A DNA stretch of 34,169 nt from Frankia canadensis (lineage in GTDB: Bacteria; Actinomycetota; Actinomycetes; Frankiales; Frankiaceae), in contig NZ_FZMO01000523.1 in NCBI RefSeq assembly GCF_900197875.1, positions 1-34,169 of the forward strand, in the 5' to 3' direction. The first letter of the stretch is position 1. Every line of letters begins with the position of its first letter. Below are positions 8,531 through 18,159 of the stretch, one piece after another. Below the pieces are notes generated by a model that saw nothing but the letters and a program-made list of their open reading frames with translations, searched no databases and was not told the DNA's origin. Both the position numbers and the translations under genes were made by a program.

Positions 8531-11029
8531 ATGACCGCACCAGCGCGCACTGCCGCGCCCACCTCCCAGCCGGCCGCGCCGCCCGCCCCGGACCTCGTCA
8601 CGCTCACCGTCGACGGGCTGTCGGTCAGCGTCCCCAGGGGCACGCTGATCATCCGGGCGGCCGAGCTGCTCGGCATCGAGATCCCGCGGTTCTGCGACCA
8701 TCCGCTGCTCGACCCCGTCGGGGCCTGCCGGCAGTGCATCGTCGAGGTCGAGGGCCAGCGCAAGCCGGTCGCCGCCTGCACGACGGCGGTCGCCGCCGAC
8801 ATGGTCGTGAAGACCCAGCTCACCTCGCCGGTCTCCCGCAAGGCGCAGGCGGGGAACCTGGAGTTCCTGCTCCTCAACCATCCGCTCGACTGCCCGATCT
8901 GTGACAAGGGCGGCGAGTGCCCGCTGCAGAACCAGTCGATGGCCAACGGCGGCGCGACCTCGCGGTTCCGCGAGACGAAGCGCGCCTACCCGAAGCCGCT
9001 CGCGATCTCGTCGGAGATCCTGCTCGACCGGGAACGCTGCGTGCTGTGCGCCCGCTGCACCCGGTTCTCCGCGCAGATCGCCGGCGACCCGTTCATCGAG
9101 CTGTTCGAGCGCGGCGCCGCCGAGCAGGTCGCGGTCAGCGACGGGCAGCCGTTCAGCTCCTACTTCTCCGGCAACACCGTTCAGATCTGCCCGGTCGGCG
9201 CGCTGACCAGCGCCGCCTACCGGTTCCGGGCCCGCCCGTTCGACCTGGTGTCCACCCCGACCGCCTGCGAGCACTGCGCGTCCGGCTGCTCGCTGCGCAC
9301 CGACCACCGCCGCGGCAAGGTGACCCGGCGCCTCGCCGGCGACGACCCGGCGGTCAACGAGGAGTGGAACTGCGACAAGGGCCGCTTCGCGTTCACCTAC
9401 GCCCGCGCCGCTGACCGCCTCACCACCCCGCTCATCCGCGACGACAACACCGGCCAGCTCGTCGAGGCGACCTGGTCCGAGGCGCTGGAGTACGCCGCCC
9501 GGGGCCTGGCCGAGTGCCGGGACCGCCACGGCGTCGGCGTGCTCACCGGCGGGCGGCTCACCCGTGAGGACGCCTACGCCTACGCCAAGTTCGCCCGGGT
9601 CGCCCTGCGCACCAACGACGTCGACTTCCGCGCCCGGCCGCACTCCGCCGAGGAGGAGGAGTTCCTCGGCCACGCGGTCGCCGGGACCGGCATCGGCGTC
9701 ACCTACGCCGACCTCGAGGCGGCACCGGCGGTGCTGCTCGTCGCGTTCGAGCCGGAGGAGGAGTCGCCGATCGTCTTCCTGCGGCTGCGCAAGGCCGTCG
9801 ACAAGCACGGCACCGCCGTGCACGCGCTGGCGCCGCTGGCCAGCCGTGGCCTCGCGAAGCTGCACGGGACGCTGGTGAGCGCCGAGCCCGGCGCGGAGCC
9901 CGCCATCCTCGACGCGCTCACCGCCGACGGGGCGGGCGCCGCCGCGGCCGCCGCGGCCGTGCGCGAGCCCGGTGCGGTGATCCTGGTCGGGGAACGGGCG
10001 GCCGAGGTGCCCGGTGCGCTGTCCGCGGTGCTGCGCCTCGCCGAGGCCAGCGGCGCCGCGCTCGCCTGGGTTCCGCGACGCGCCGGTGATCGCGGCGCCG
10101 TGTCCGCCGGGCTGCTGCCCTCGCTGCTGCCCGGCGGGCGGCCGGTGGCCGACGCCGCGGGCCGCGCCGAGGTCGAGGCGGTCTGGGGCGGCGGGCCGCT
10201 GCTCGGCGCGCCCGGCCGCGACACCGCGGGCATCCTCGCCGCTGCCGCCGCCGGCCGTCTCGACGCCGTCGTCGTCGCCGGGGTGGACGCCGAGGACCTG
10301 CCCGATCCGGCCGCGGCGCTCGCGGCGCTCGCCCGGGTGCCGTTCTGCGTGTCGCTCGAGGTGCGCCGCTCGTCGATCGCCGAGGTCGCCGACGTGGTGC
10401 TGCCGGTCGCGCCGGTGGCGGAGAAGGCCGGCTCGTTCGTCGACTGGGAGGGGCGGCTGCGGCCGTTCCAGCGGGCGCTGGACACCCCGGCGCTGCCCGA
10501 CGTGCGGGTGCTGCACCTGCTCGCCGCCGAGATGGGCGTTGACCTGCGCCTGCCCGACACCGGTGCCGCCGCCCGCGAGCTGCGCGACGTCGGGCGGGCC
10601 GGCGAGGGGGTCACCCGGGCGCCGGCGCCCGCGGCGCATGCCGCCCCGGCGGCCGTCCCCGCGGCCGGCGAGGCGGTGCTCACCAGCTGGCACCAGCTCA
10701 TCGACGACGGCGCGCTGCAGGCCGACGAGCCGTACCTGGCCGGCACGGCCAGGGTGCCGGTGGCCCGGATCTCCGCGGCGACGGCGGCCGAGGTCGGCGC
10801 GCGTGCCGGGGAGTCGCTCACCGTGACCAGCGGGCGCGGGTCGATCACGCTGCCGTGCGAGATCGCCGTCATGCCGGACCGGGTCGTCTGGGTGCCCACC
10901 CACTCGCCCGGCTCGCACGTGCGGCGCTTGCTCGCCGAGCGTTCCGGCGTCGTCGTGCGGCTCTCGGCGGCACGACCACCCGGCCGTGAGGAGACGGCCG
11001 GGGACGAGACCCTCGGGAGCCGGGCATGA
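8531..11029 (+). CDS. nuoG: NADH-quinone oxidoreductase subunit G
   Basis: The 75-kDa-type iron-sulfur subunit, 832 residues. Every expected cluster set is visible. N1b: Cys55, Cys66, Cys69, Cys83. N5: His117, Cys121, Cys124, Cys130. N4: Cys170, Cys173, Cys176, Cys220. The extra bacterial cluster N7 also has its ligands: Cys246, Cys249, Cys253 and Cys281. The remainder resembles the molybdopterin-oxidoreductase fold without an active site. An Ala/Pro-rich 20-residue leader precedes the ferredoxin-like domain. It follows nuoF after 5 bp and overlaps nuoH as ATGA. The GC-rich middle (residues ~440-560) is Ala-rich and more variable. Confidence 0.96.
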   Translation: MTAPARTAAPTSQPAAPPAPDLVTLTVDGLSVSVPRGTLIIRAAELLGIEIPRFCDHPLLDPVGACRQCIVEVEGQRKPVAACTTAVAADMVVKTQLTSPVSRKAQAGNLEFLLLNHPLDCPICDKGGECPLQNQSMANGGATSRFRETKRAYPKPLAISSEILLDRERCVLCARCTRFSAQIAGDPFIELFERGAAEQVAVSDGQPFSSYFSGNTVQICPVGALTSAAYRFRARPFDLVSTPTACEHCASGCSLRTDHRRGKVTRRLAGDDPAVNEEWNCDKGRFAFTYARAADRLTTPLIRDDNTGQLVEATWSEALEYAARGLAECRDRHGVGVLTGGRLTREDAYAYAKFARVALRTNDVDFRARPHSAEEEEFLGHAVAGTGIGVTYADLEAAPAVLLVAFEPEEESPIVFLRLRKAVDKHGTAVHALAPLASRGLAKLHGTLVSAEPGAEPAILDALTADGAGAAAAAAAVREPGAVILVGERAAEVPGALSAVLRLAEASGAALAWVPRRAGDRGAVSAGLLPSLLPGGRPVADAAGRAEVEAVWGGGPLLGAPGRDTAGILAAAAAGRLDAVVVAGVDAEDLPDPAAALAALARVPFCVSLEVRRSSIAEVADVVLPVAPVAEKAGSFVDWEGRLRPFQRALDTPALPDVRVLHLLAAEMGVDLRLPDTGAAARELRDVGRAGEGVTRAPAPAAHAAPAAVPAAGEAVLTSWHQLIDDGALQADEPYLAGTARVPVARISAATAAEVGARAGESLTVTSGRGSITLPCEIAVMPDRVVWVPTHSPGSHVRRLLAERSGVVVRLSAARPPGREETAGDETLGSRA

Positions 11030-12324
11030 GCGCGGCATCGACGCTCCTCGCGGCGCCAGCGGACCCGGACCTCACCGGCTTCGGCAGCGACCCGTTCTGG
11101 CTGACCCTGGTCAAGGGCGTCGCGGTGTTCGCGTTCCTGCTGCTGATGACGCTGTTCTCGATCGTGTTCGAGCGCAAGGTCGTCGCCCGGATGCAGCAGC
11201 GCGTCGGGCCGAACCGGCACGGGCCCAGGGGCTGGCTGCAGAGCATGGCTGACGGCGTCAAGCTGATGCTCAAGGAAGACCTGATCCCGGTCCTCGCCGA
11301 CAAGCCGATCTTCATCCTGGCGCCGATCGTCTCCGCGGTGCCGGCGTTCCTCGCCTTCGCGGTGATCCCGTTCGGGCCCGAGGTGTCGATCGCCGGGCAC
11401 CACACCATGCTGCAGCTCGCCGACCTGCCCGTCAGCGTGCTGTACTTGCTGGCCGCGGCCTCGCTCGGGGTGTACGGACTGATTTTGTCCGGCTGGTCGA
11501 GCGGTTCGACCTACCCGCTGCTCGGCTCGCTGCGCTCGGCGGCCCAGATCATCTCCTACGAGGTGGCGATGGGCCTGTCGTTCGTCGCGGTGTTCATGTA
11601 CGCGGGGACGCTGTCGACGTCGGGGATCGTCGAGAGCCAGTCGGGGCGCTGGTACATCGCGCTGCTGCCGTCGTTCGTGCTGTACGTGATCTCGATGGTG
11701 GGGGAGACGAACCGGACCCCCTTCGACCTGCCCGAGGCCGAGGGCGAGCTGGTCGGCGGTTTCCACACCGAGTACAGCTCGATCAAGTTCGCGTTCTTCT
11801 TCCTCGCCGAGTACATCAACATGGTCACCGTCTCGGCGATCGCGACCACCCTGTTCCTCGGCGGCTGGCAGCCCCCGCCGATCCCCGGCCTGTCCGGTCT
11901 GGATCATGGCTGGGTGCCGTTGATCTGGTTCGTGCTCAAACTGCTGCTGTTCATCTTCTTCTTCATCTGGCTGCGCGGGACGCTGCCCCGGCTGCGCTAC
12001 GACCAGTTCATGGCCTTCGGCTGGAAGGTCCTGATCCCGGTCGGGCTGCTGTGGGTGCTGGTCATCGCGACCTTCCGCGTCTACCAGAAGGACGTCGACG
12101 ACCGCACGCCGTGGCTGATCGGCATCGGCGTGGTCATCGGCGTGCTGCTGATCGTCGCGCTCATCGATCCTGGGGGCGCGAAGCACCAGCGGGAGTCCGA
12201 GGAGGCCGAAGCCCGCAAGCTCGCCGAGGCGCCGAGCCTCGAACGCATCCCGTGGCCACCCCCGCAGCCGAACGGGTCGGCCACCGTCATCCCGGCGGGC
12301 TCCGGTCCGCGCCAGGAGGGCTGA
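11026..12324 (+). CDS. nuoH: NADH-quinone oxidoreductase subunit H
   Basis: The membrane subunit joining the peripheral arm to the proton-pumping arm, 432 residues with about eight transmembrane helices. [20 protein letters not shown] and [11 protein letters not shown] are the conserved loop next to the quinone channel. [20 protein letters not shown] carries the acidic residues of the E-channel. A hydrophilic C-terminal tail of about 50 residues ([20 protein letters not shown] onward) follows the last helix. It overlaps nuoG by 4 bp; nuoI starts 3 bp after the stop. Confidence 0.96.
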   Translation: MSAASTLLAAPADPDLTGFGSDPFWLTLVKGVAVFAFLLLMTLFSIVFERKVVARMQQRVGPNRHGPRGWLQSMADGVKLMLKEDLIPVLADKPIFILAPIVSAVPAFLAFAVIPFGPEVSIAGHHTMLQLADLPVSVLYLLAAASLGVYGLILSGWSSGSTYPLLGSLRSAAQIISYEVAMGLSFVAVFMYAGTLSTSGIVESQSGRWYIALLPSFVLYVISMVGETNRTPFDLPEAEGELVGGFHTEYSSIKFAFFFLAEYINMVTVSAIATTLFLGGWQPPPIPGLSGLDHGWVPLIWFVLKLLLFIFFFIWLRGTLPRLRYDQFMAFGWKVLIPVGLLWVLVIATFRVYQKDVDDRTPWLIGIGVVIGVLLIVALIDPGGAKHQRESEEAEARKLAEAPSLERIPWPPPQPNGSATVIPAGSGPRQEG

Positions 12325-12327
12325 GAC

Positions 12328-12972
12328 ATGGGCCTTTTCGACCCCTACAAGGGCTTCGGCGTCACCTTCTCGACGATGTTCAAGAAGCCGACGACCGAGC
12401 AGTATCCCGAGCAGAAGAAGGAGACGGCGCCGCGCTTCCACGGCCGGCACCAGCTCAACCGGCATCCCGACGGGCTGGAGAAGTGCGTCGGCTGCGAGCT
12501 GTGCGCCTGGGCTTGCCCCGCCGACGCCATCTACGTCGAGGGCGCCGACAACACCGAGGCCGAGCGCTACTCGCCCGGCGAGCGGTACGGCAGCGTCTAC
12601 CAGATCAACTACCTGCGCTGCATTCTGTGCGGGCTGTGCATCGAGGCGTGCCCGACCCGGGCGCTGACGATGTCGAACGACTACGAGCTCGCCGACGACA
12701 GCCGCCGTGACCTCATCTTCACCAAGGAGCAGCTGCTCGCGCCGCTGTCCGAGGGCATGGAGGCGCCGCCGCACCCGATGCGGCTCGGCGGGAGCGAGAC
12801 CGACTACTACACCCGGGACCCCGACGCCCCGCTGCCCTGGCAGATGGCCAGTGCGGGCGAGGACGGCGAGGACGGCGAGGACGGCGAGGACGGCGAGGAC
12901 GGCGAGGACGGCGAGCACTCCCGGGCCGACGAGGTGCCCGCCCACGGCGCCGGTTCGGAGCTGCCGCGATGA
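12328..12972 (+). CDS. nuoI: NADH-quinone oxidoreductase subunit I with acidic repeat tail
   Basis: The 8Fe ferredoxin-like subunit carrying clusters N6a and N6b. Two CxxCxxCxxxCP motifs are intact: Cys53, 56, 59, 63 ([12 protein letters not shown]) and Cys98, 101, 104, 108 ([12 protein letters not shown]). The conserved domain ends near residue 170. It is followed by a tail with six Gly-Glu-Asp repeats encoded by a perfect 9-bp tandem array at 12856-12909. The tail adds a dense negative charge not found in usual NuoI proteins. The stop overlaps nuoJ (ATGA). Function of the tail is unknown. Confidence 0.95.
   Translation: MGLFDPYKGFGVTFSTMFKKPTTEQYPEQKKETAPRFHGRHQLNRHPDGLEKCVGCELCAWACPADAIYVEGADNTEAERYSPGERYGSVYQINYLRCILCGLCIEACPTRALTMSNDYELADDSRRDLIFTKEQLLAPLSEGMEAPPHPMRLGGSETDYYTRDPDAPLPWQMASAGEDGEDGEDGEDGEDGEDGEHSRADEVPAHGAGSELPR
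12856..12909 (+). repeat. Six tandem copies of GGCGAGGAC inside nuoI
   Basis: Six identical 9-bp units encode (Gly-Glu-Asp)6, followed by a diverged seventh unit (GGCGAGCAC). Identity at the DNA level, including third positions, points to recent slippage expansion. The unit length is a multiple of three, so the frame survives copy-number change. Confidence 0.9.
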
Positions 12973-13997
12973 CCACCGGTACGGTTCTGCTGAGCGCGGC
13001 GGGCCCGATCACCAGCACGTCCACCGGCGAGGCGGTGACGTTCTGGATCCTCGCGCCGGTGGCCGTGCTCGCGGCGCTCGGCATGATCCTCGTCCGCAGC
13101 GCCGTGCACTCGGCGCTGCTGCTGGTGGCGAACCTGTTCTGCGTCGCGGTGTTCTACCTGCTCCAGCAGGCGCCGTTCCTCGGCTTCGTGCAGATCATCG
13201 TGTACGCCGGCGCGATCATGGTGTTGTTCCTGTTCGTGCTCATGCTCGTCGGTGTCGACTCGTCCGACTCGCTGGTGGAGACCATCCGCGGGCAGCGGCT
13301 CGGGGCGATCATCTTCGGGCTCGGCTTCGCCGGGCTGCTCGTCTTCCCGATCGGCTCGGCCATCGACGGCGGGCGCGCCGTCGGCCTCGACAAGGCCAAC
13401 GCCGGCGGCAACGTGCAGGCGATCGGCCGGCTGCTGTTCAGCGACTACGTGTTCGTCTTCGAGGCGATCTCGGCGCTGCTCGTCGTCGCCGCGATCGGCA
13501 CGATGGTGCTCGGCCACCGCGAGCGCGAGGGCGGCCGGATCAGCCAGCGCGAGTGGATGCGCCGCCGCTTCACCGAGGGCGGTCAGGTCACCCCGTTGCC
13601 CGGCCCCGGCGTCTTCGCCCGGCACGACTCGGCCGACACGCTCGGCCTGCTGCCCGGCGGCGGCCATGCCTCGGGCATCGGCGGAGTGCCGGCGACCGGC
13701 CCCGACGGCCCCACCGGCGACGGCCCGGCGGCCGGTGGCGGTTCCGAACCCGACGATCCGCGTCCCGCGGCCGGACCGGAGGACACGGCGGCCAGCTCCG
13801 GACCCGACGGGCCGCAGGGACCCGCCGGCCAGGACCGCCCGGACGGCGGCAGCGGTGGGGGAGACGGCGGGACGCCGGTCTCGCCCGCGCCGCGCTCCGG
13901 CGGCGACATCGGTGGAGACGACGCGCACGGCGGTGACCGGGCTGGCGCGGATGACGGCTCGGCGCTCGCGGGTGCCGGGAAGGGGGAGGAGCGGTGA
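12969..13997 (+). CDS. nuoJ: NADH-quinone oxidoreductase subunit J with long hydrophilic tail
   Basis: A membrane subunit of complex I, 342 residues. Five transmembrane helices occupy about residues 22-185. The conserved third helix [20 protein letters not shown], with its pi-bulge Tyr/Gly region, is clear. After [20 protein letters not shown] the protein continues for ~150 residues of Gly/Pro/Asp/Ser-rich low-complexity sequence. NuoJ in other bacteria is mostly 170-280 residues. Start ATG overlaps nuoI; the stop overlaps the GTG of nuoK. The tail probably hangs from the membrane arm as disordered chain; no motif seen in it. Confidence 0.94.
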   Translation: MTTGTVLLSAAGPITSTSTGEAVTFWILAPVAVLAALGMILVRSAVHSALLLVANLFCVAVFYLLQQAPFLGFVQIIVYAGAIMVLFLFVLMLVGVDSSDSLVETIRGQRLGAIIFGLGFAGLLVFPIGSAIDGGRAVGLDKANAGGNVQAIGRLLFSDYVFVFEAISALLVVAAIGTMVLGHREREGGRISQREWMRRRFTEGGQVTPLPGPGVFARHDSADTLGLLPGGGHASGIGGVPATGPDGPTGDGPAAGGGSEPDDPRPAAGPEDTAASSGPDGPQGPAGQDRPDGGSGGGDGGTPVSPAPRSGGDIGGDDAHGGDRAGADDGSALAGAGKGEER

Positions 13998-14293
13998 ATC
14001 CCGCGAACTACCTGATCCTCGCGGCACTGCTGTTCACCATCGGCACCGTCGGGGTGCTGGTGCGGCGCAACGCGATCGTCGTGTTCATGTCCATCGAGCT
14101 GATGCTCAACGCCGTGAACCTGACCCTGGTCACCTTCTCCCGCATCCAGGGCACCCTGGACGGCCAGATCATGGCGTTCTTCGTGATGGTCGTCGCCGCT
14201 GCCGAGGTCGTGATCGGCCTGGCCATCATCCTCAGCATCTTCCGCACCCGCCGGTCCGCCTCCGTGGACGACGTGAACCTGCTGAAGTACTGA
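13994..14293 (+). CDS. nuoK: NADH-quinone oxidoreductase subunit K
   Basis: A 99-residue, three-helix membrane subunit of standard length. The conserved helix-2 Glu ([13 protein letters not shown]) and the helix-3 Glu ([12 protein letters not shown]) for proton transfer are both present. GTG start at 13994 overlaps the nuoJ stop (GTGA). It is one of the few subunits here with no added tail. It is followed by the largest gap in the operon, 88 bp. Confidence 0.96.
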   Translation: MNPANYLILAALLFTIGTVGVLVRRNAIVVFMSIELMLNAVNLTLVTFSRIQGTLDGQIMAFFVMVVAAAEVVIGLAIILSIFRTRRSASVDDVNLLKY

Positions 14294-14381
14294 CCTTTCG
14301 AGGAACGGACGAGACTGCAGTGACGCTATGTCTTGGTGAAGGGACGCTGCATCGCGGGCGGCGCCGCACGGCGGGGTCGCG

Positions 14382-16349
14382 ATGACGGACCATCCGTTGC
14401 ACTACGCCGCCGCCTCCGGCGTGTTCTCCCTGTCCTGGCTGCTCATCGTGCTGCCGCTGGCCGGTGCCGCGGTGCTGCTGCTCGGCGGTCGGCGCACCGA
14501 CCGGGTCGGCCACATCGTCGGCACGATCGCCGCGGCCTCGAGCTTCGTGCTCGGCGTGGTGCTGTTCGCCGCCCTGCTGGGCCGCGACGGCGACGACCGG
14601 GCGCTGTCCCAGCACCTGTTCTCCTGGATCCCGGTCAACGGCTTCCAGGTCGACGCGGGCCTGCTGGTCGACCAACTGTCGATCGTGTTCGTGCTGCTCA
14701 TCACCGGCGTCGGCACGCTGATCCACATCTACTCGATCGGCTACATGGCGCACGACCCGGCCAGGCGGAAGTTCTTCGCCCACATGAACCTGTTCCTGGC
14801 CTCGATGCTGCTGCTGGTACTGGGCAACAACTTCCTGTCGCTCTACGCCGGCTGGGAACTCGTCGGCCTGTCGTCGTACCTGCTCATCAAGTTCTGGGAG
14901 GACCGCCCGGCCGCCGCCACCGCGGCGAACAAGGCGTTCTACATGAACCGGGTCGGTGACGTCGGCCTGGCGCTCGCGATCATGTTCATGTTCGCCACGG
15001 TCGGTTCCACCGGCTTCGCGGACGTGTTCGGCGCCGCGGCCGGCGGCGTCATCGGCTACGGCACCGTCACCGCGATCGCGCTGTTGCTGCTGCTCGGCGC
15101 GTGCGGCAAGTCCGGCCAGTTCCCGCTGCAGGCGTGGCTGCCGGACGCGATGGAGGGCCCGACCCCGATCTCCGCGCTCATCCACGCGGCGACGATGGTC
15201 ACCGCCGGCGTCTATCTGATCGTCCGGGCGGCGCCGATCTTCAACGAGACCCAGGCGGCCCGCACCGTCGTCGTCATCATCGGGGCGATCACGATCCTGC
15301 TCGGCTGCGTGATCGGCTGCGCCTACGACGACATCAAGAAGGTGCTGGCCTACTCGACCGTCAGCCAGATCGGCTACATGTTCCTCGCCGTCGGTCTCGG
15401 CCCCGCGGGCTACGCGCTCGGCATCATGCACCTGCTCGCCCACGGCTTCTTCAAGGCCGGCCTGTTCCTCGGCGCCGGCTCCGTCATCCACGCCATGGAC
15501 GACGACCAGGACATGCGCCGCTACGGCGGCCTGTGGCGGTACATGCCGATCACCTGGGTGACCTTCGGCCTCGGCTACCTGGCCATCATCGGGTTCCCCG
15601 GGCTGTCCGGGTTCTTCACCAAGGACCGGATCATCGAGACCGCCTTCGACAAGGGCGGCACGTCCGGCTACCTGCTCGGCGCGATCGCGCTGCTGGGCGC
15701 GGGCATCACCGCCTTCTACATGACCCGGCTGTTCCTGATGACCTTCCACGGCAAGGCCCGCTGGTCGTCGGAGGATCCGGAGGGTTCGCAAGGCCAGCCC
15801 GTCCGCCATCCGCACGAGTCGTCGGCGTCGATGACCGGGCCGATGATCGTGCTGGCGATCGGCTCGACGTTCGCCGGCGGGCTGTTCGTCCTCGGTCACT
15901 CGCTGCAGGACTGGCTGGAGCCGGTCGCGGGCGAGGGCGTCGAGGGCGTGCACACGTTCTCGCCGCTCGTCCTCACCCTGCTCACGCTGGTGGTGACCAT
16001 CGGCGGTTTCGCCGCCGCCTACCTGCGCTACCAGTTGCGCCCGGTCGAGTCGGTGGCCCCGGCGGACTCCGAGGTCACCCTCGTCACCGTGGCCGCGCGC
16101 CACGACCTGTTCGCGAACACGTTCAACGAGACCGTCGCCATGCGGCCCGGCCAGTACCTCACCCGGTTCCTGGTCTGGCTCGACCTCGTCGGCGTCGACG
16201 GGCTCGTGCGGGGCGGCGCCGCCGGCATCGGCGGCCTGTCCGGGCGGATGCGCCGCCTACAGACCGGCTTCGTCCGGTCCTACGCTCTGTCGATGTTGGG
16301 AGGTGCCGTCCTCGTGGTCGGCGCACTGCTGCTGGTGAGGGCGGGCTGA
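14382..16349 (+). CDS. nuoL: NADH-quinone oxidoreductase subunit L
   Basis: A large antiporter-like proton-pumping subunit, 655 residues with roughly 16 transmembrane helices. The helix-5 Glu159 ([15 protein letters not shown]) and the broken-helix-7 Lys243 ([20 protein letters not shown], with [13 protein letters not shown] after it) are conserved. The C-terminal part includes the lateral helix that runs along NuoM and NuoN, ending in a last membrane span near 630-652. The preceding 88 bp hold no gene: the ATG at 14328 meets TGA after two codons. ATG 14382 has only a weak GGCGGGG site. Confidence 0.96.
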   Translation: MTDHPLHYAAASGVFSLSWLLIVLPLAGAAVLLLGGRRTDRVGHIVGTIAAASSFVLGVVLFAALLGRDGDDRALSQHLFSWIPVNGFQVDAGLLVDQLSIVFVLLITGVGTLIHIYSIGYMAHDPARRKFFAHMNLFLASMLLLVLGNNFLSLYAGWELVGLSSYLLIKFWEDRPAAATAANKAFYMNRVGDVGLALAIMFMFATVGSTGFADVFGAAAGGVIGYGTVTAIALLLLLGACGKSGQFPLQAWLPDAMEGPTPISALIHAATMVTAGVYLIVRAAPIFNETQAARTVVVIIGAITILLGCVIGCAYDDIKKVLAYSTVSQIGYMFLAVGLGPAGYALGIMHLLAHGFFKAGLFLGAGSVIHAMDDDQDMRRYGGLWRYMPITWVTFGLGYLAIIGFPGLSGFFTKDRIIETAFDKGGTSGYLLGAIALLGAGITAFYMTRLFLMTFHGKARWSSEDPEGSQGQPVRHPHESSASMTGPMIVLAIGSTFAGGLFVLGHSLQDWLEPVAGEGVEGVHTFSPLVLTLLTLVVTIGGFAAAYLRYQLRPVESVAPADSEVTLVTVAARHDLFANTFNETVAMRPGQYLTRFLVWLDLVGVDGLVRGGAAGIGGLSGRMRRLQTGFVRSYALSMLGGAVLVVGALLLVRAG

Positions 16350-16350
16350 C

Positions 16351-18159
16351 GTGAACACAGTCCCCTGGTTGACGATCCTGCTTCTCGTCCCGGCCGTCGG
16401 CGCGCTCGTCGTCGCCTGCCTGCCGCGGCGGCTGGGCACCCTGGCCAAGCAGCTCACCCTGGGCATCACCCTCGCGGTGCTGGTGCTGGCGGTGCTCGCG
16501 ACGGTGGCCTACGACCCGAAGCGCGCCGGGTTCCAGTTCCACCAGTCGTATGACTGGATCTCCACGTTCGGCATCCACTACTCGGTCGGCGCGGACGGCA
16601 TCTCGCTGGTGCTGATGCTGCTCGCCGCCCTGCTGGTGCCCGTCGTCGTGCTGGCCTCCTGGGACGAGGCGGACGGCGGCGACACGGCTGACGGCACATC
16701 AGCCGGTCCGGGCGGTGCCGCCGCGGCGGGTGGTCCTGGTGGTCCTGGTGGTCCTGGTGGTCCTGGTGGTCCTGGTGGTTCGGCCGCACTGGCCGGGACC
16801 GGCGGGGAGGCTGTCGGCGGCGGTGGCACGGCGGTCCTGGTCGCCGCGCCGCCCGCCGTCCCACCGGCCGCCGTCCCACCGGCCGCCACCGTGTCCGCGC
16901 AGGGCGTCCAGGCGCGCAGCCGGCGCTCGGTGCCGGCGTTCTTCGCGCTGCTGCTGGCGCTGGAGACCGGGATGATCGGCGTGTTCGCCGCGACCGACGT
17001 GTTCCTGTTCTACGTCTTCTTCGAGGCGATGCTGATCCCGATGTACTTCCTCATCGGCAGCTACGGCCCGGTGAAGGAGCAGGCGCAGCGCTCCTACGCG
17101 GCGGTGAAGTTCCTGATCTACAGCCTGTTCGGCGGTCTGCTCATGCTCGCCGCGGTGATCGGCCTGTACGTCGTGTCCGCGCAGCACCTGGACCACGGCA
17201 CGTTCGACTTCGCCACCCTGCGCCAGCTCGACATCACCCCGGGCGTGCAGAAGCTGCTGTTCCTCGGGTTCTTCGTCGCCTTCGCCATCAAGGCGCCGCT
17301 GTTCCCGTTCCACACCTGGCTGCCCGACGCCGGAGCACAGGCGCCCACCGGCGGCGCGGTGCTGCTCGTCGGCGTCCTGGACAAGGTGGGGACGTTCGGG
17401 CTGATCCGGTACTGCATCCCGCTGTTCCCGGACGCCGCGGACTACTTCGCGCCGATGGTGCTCGGGCTCGCGGTCGTCGGGATCTTCTACGGGGCGTTGC
17501 TGGCCATCGGCCAACGGGACATGAAACGCCTCGTCTCCTACACGTCGCTCGCCCACTTCGGCTTCATCGCGCTGGGCATCTTCGCCTTCACCAGCCAGGC
17601 CGGGACGGGCGCGGTCCTCTACATGGTCAACCACGGGCTCTCGACCGGTCTGCTGTTCCTGGTCGTCGGCTTCCTGGTCACCCGGCGCGGCACCCGGGAC
17701 GTCGGCGCCTACGGAGGGCTGGCGAAGGTGACGCCGGTGCTGGCCGGGGTGTTCCTCATCGCCGGTCTGTCCTCACTGGCGCTGCCGGGGACGAACAGCT
17801 TCGTCAGCGAGTTCCTGGTGCTGGTCGGCACGTTCACCGTGAACAAGCCGCTGGCGATCGTGGCGACCTGCGGCATCGTGCTCGCGGCGATCTACGTGCT
17901 GTACCTGTACCAGCGGACGATGACCGGCCCGGTCACCCGGGCGGAGAACCGGGCGCTGCCCGACCTCGGCCTGCGCGAGAAGCTGGTCGTCGCCCCGCTG
18001 GTCGCGCTCATCATCGGGCTCGGGGTGTACCCCAAGCCGATCATCGACATCATCCGGCCGTCGGTCACCGCCACCTACGCCGACATCGGCAAGTCCGATC
18101 CGGCGCCGACCCACCCCGTCGCGGCCCATCCCGCTGCGCAGCCCGGAGGCCACTCGTGA
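16351..18159 (+). CDS. nuoM: NADH-quinone oxidoreductase subunit M with a large Gly/Pro/Ala-rich insert
   Basis: An antiporter-like proton-pumping subunit, 602 residues against ~500-550 usual. Helix-5 Glu225 (FYVFFEAMLIPMYFLIG), Lys314 (AIKAPLFPFHTWLPD) and Lys345 (VGVLDKVGTFGLIRY) are conserved. The motif after WLPDA reads GAQAP, where many bacteria have His. Between helices 3 and 4, residues ~105-192 are an insert rich in Gly, Pro and Ala, with five Gly-Gly-Pro repeats and a VPPAAVPPAA run. The insert stays in frame and the flanking helices are intact, so I consider it translated. GTG start at 16351, one base after the nuoL stop. Confidence 0.95.
   Translation: MNTVPWLTILLLVPAVGALVVACLPRRLGTLAKQLTLGITLAVLVLAVLATVAYDPKRAGFQFHQSYDWISTFGIHYSVGADGISLVLMLLAALLVPVVVLASWDEADGGDTADGTSAGPGGAAAAGGPGGPGGPGGPGGPGGSAALAGTGGEAVGGGGTAVLVAAPPAVPPAAVPPAATVSAQGVQARSRRSVPAFFALLLALETGMIGVFAATDVFLFYVFFEAMLIPMYFLIGSYGPVKEQAQRSYAAVKFLIYSLFGGLLMLAAVIGLYVVSAQHLDHGTFDFATLRQLDITPGVQKLLFLGFFVAFAIKAPLFPFHTWLPDAGAQAPTGGAVLLVGVLDKVGTFGLIRYCIPLFPDAADYFAPMVLGLAVVGIFYGALLAIGQRDMKRLVSYTSLAHFGFIALGIFAFTSQAGTGAVLYMVNHGLSTGLLFLVVGFLVTRRGTRDVGAYGGLAKVTPVLAGVFLIAGLSSLALPGTNSFVSEFLVLVGTFTVNKPLAIVATCGIVLAAIYVLYLYQRTMTGPVTRAENRALPDLGLREKLVVAPLVALIIGLGVYPKPIIDIIRPSVTATYADIGKSDPAPTHPVAAHPAAQPGGHS
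16729..16773 (+). repeat. Five tandem copies of GGTGGTCCT inside nuoM
   Basis: Five perfect 9-bp units encode (Gly-Gly-Pro)5 within the NuoM insert. The codons GGT and CCT are rare in this GC-rich window, where GGC and CCG dominate, so the array probably arose by recent expansion of one unit. Confidence 0.9.

Noticed and set aside
12856-12909. CRISPR-like array
   Set aside because: Units are contiguous 9-bp repeats with no spacers, in frame within nuoI; the same holds for the arrays at 16729 and 31212.
9703-12945. 1080-codon open frame on the minus strand opposite nuoG-nuoI
   Set aside because: It is the complement of three well-supported nuo genes, rich in Arg/Ala/His as expected of a shadow frame in GC-rich DNA, with no domain or ribosome site.
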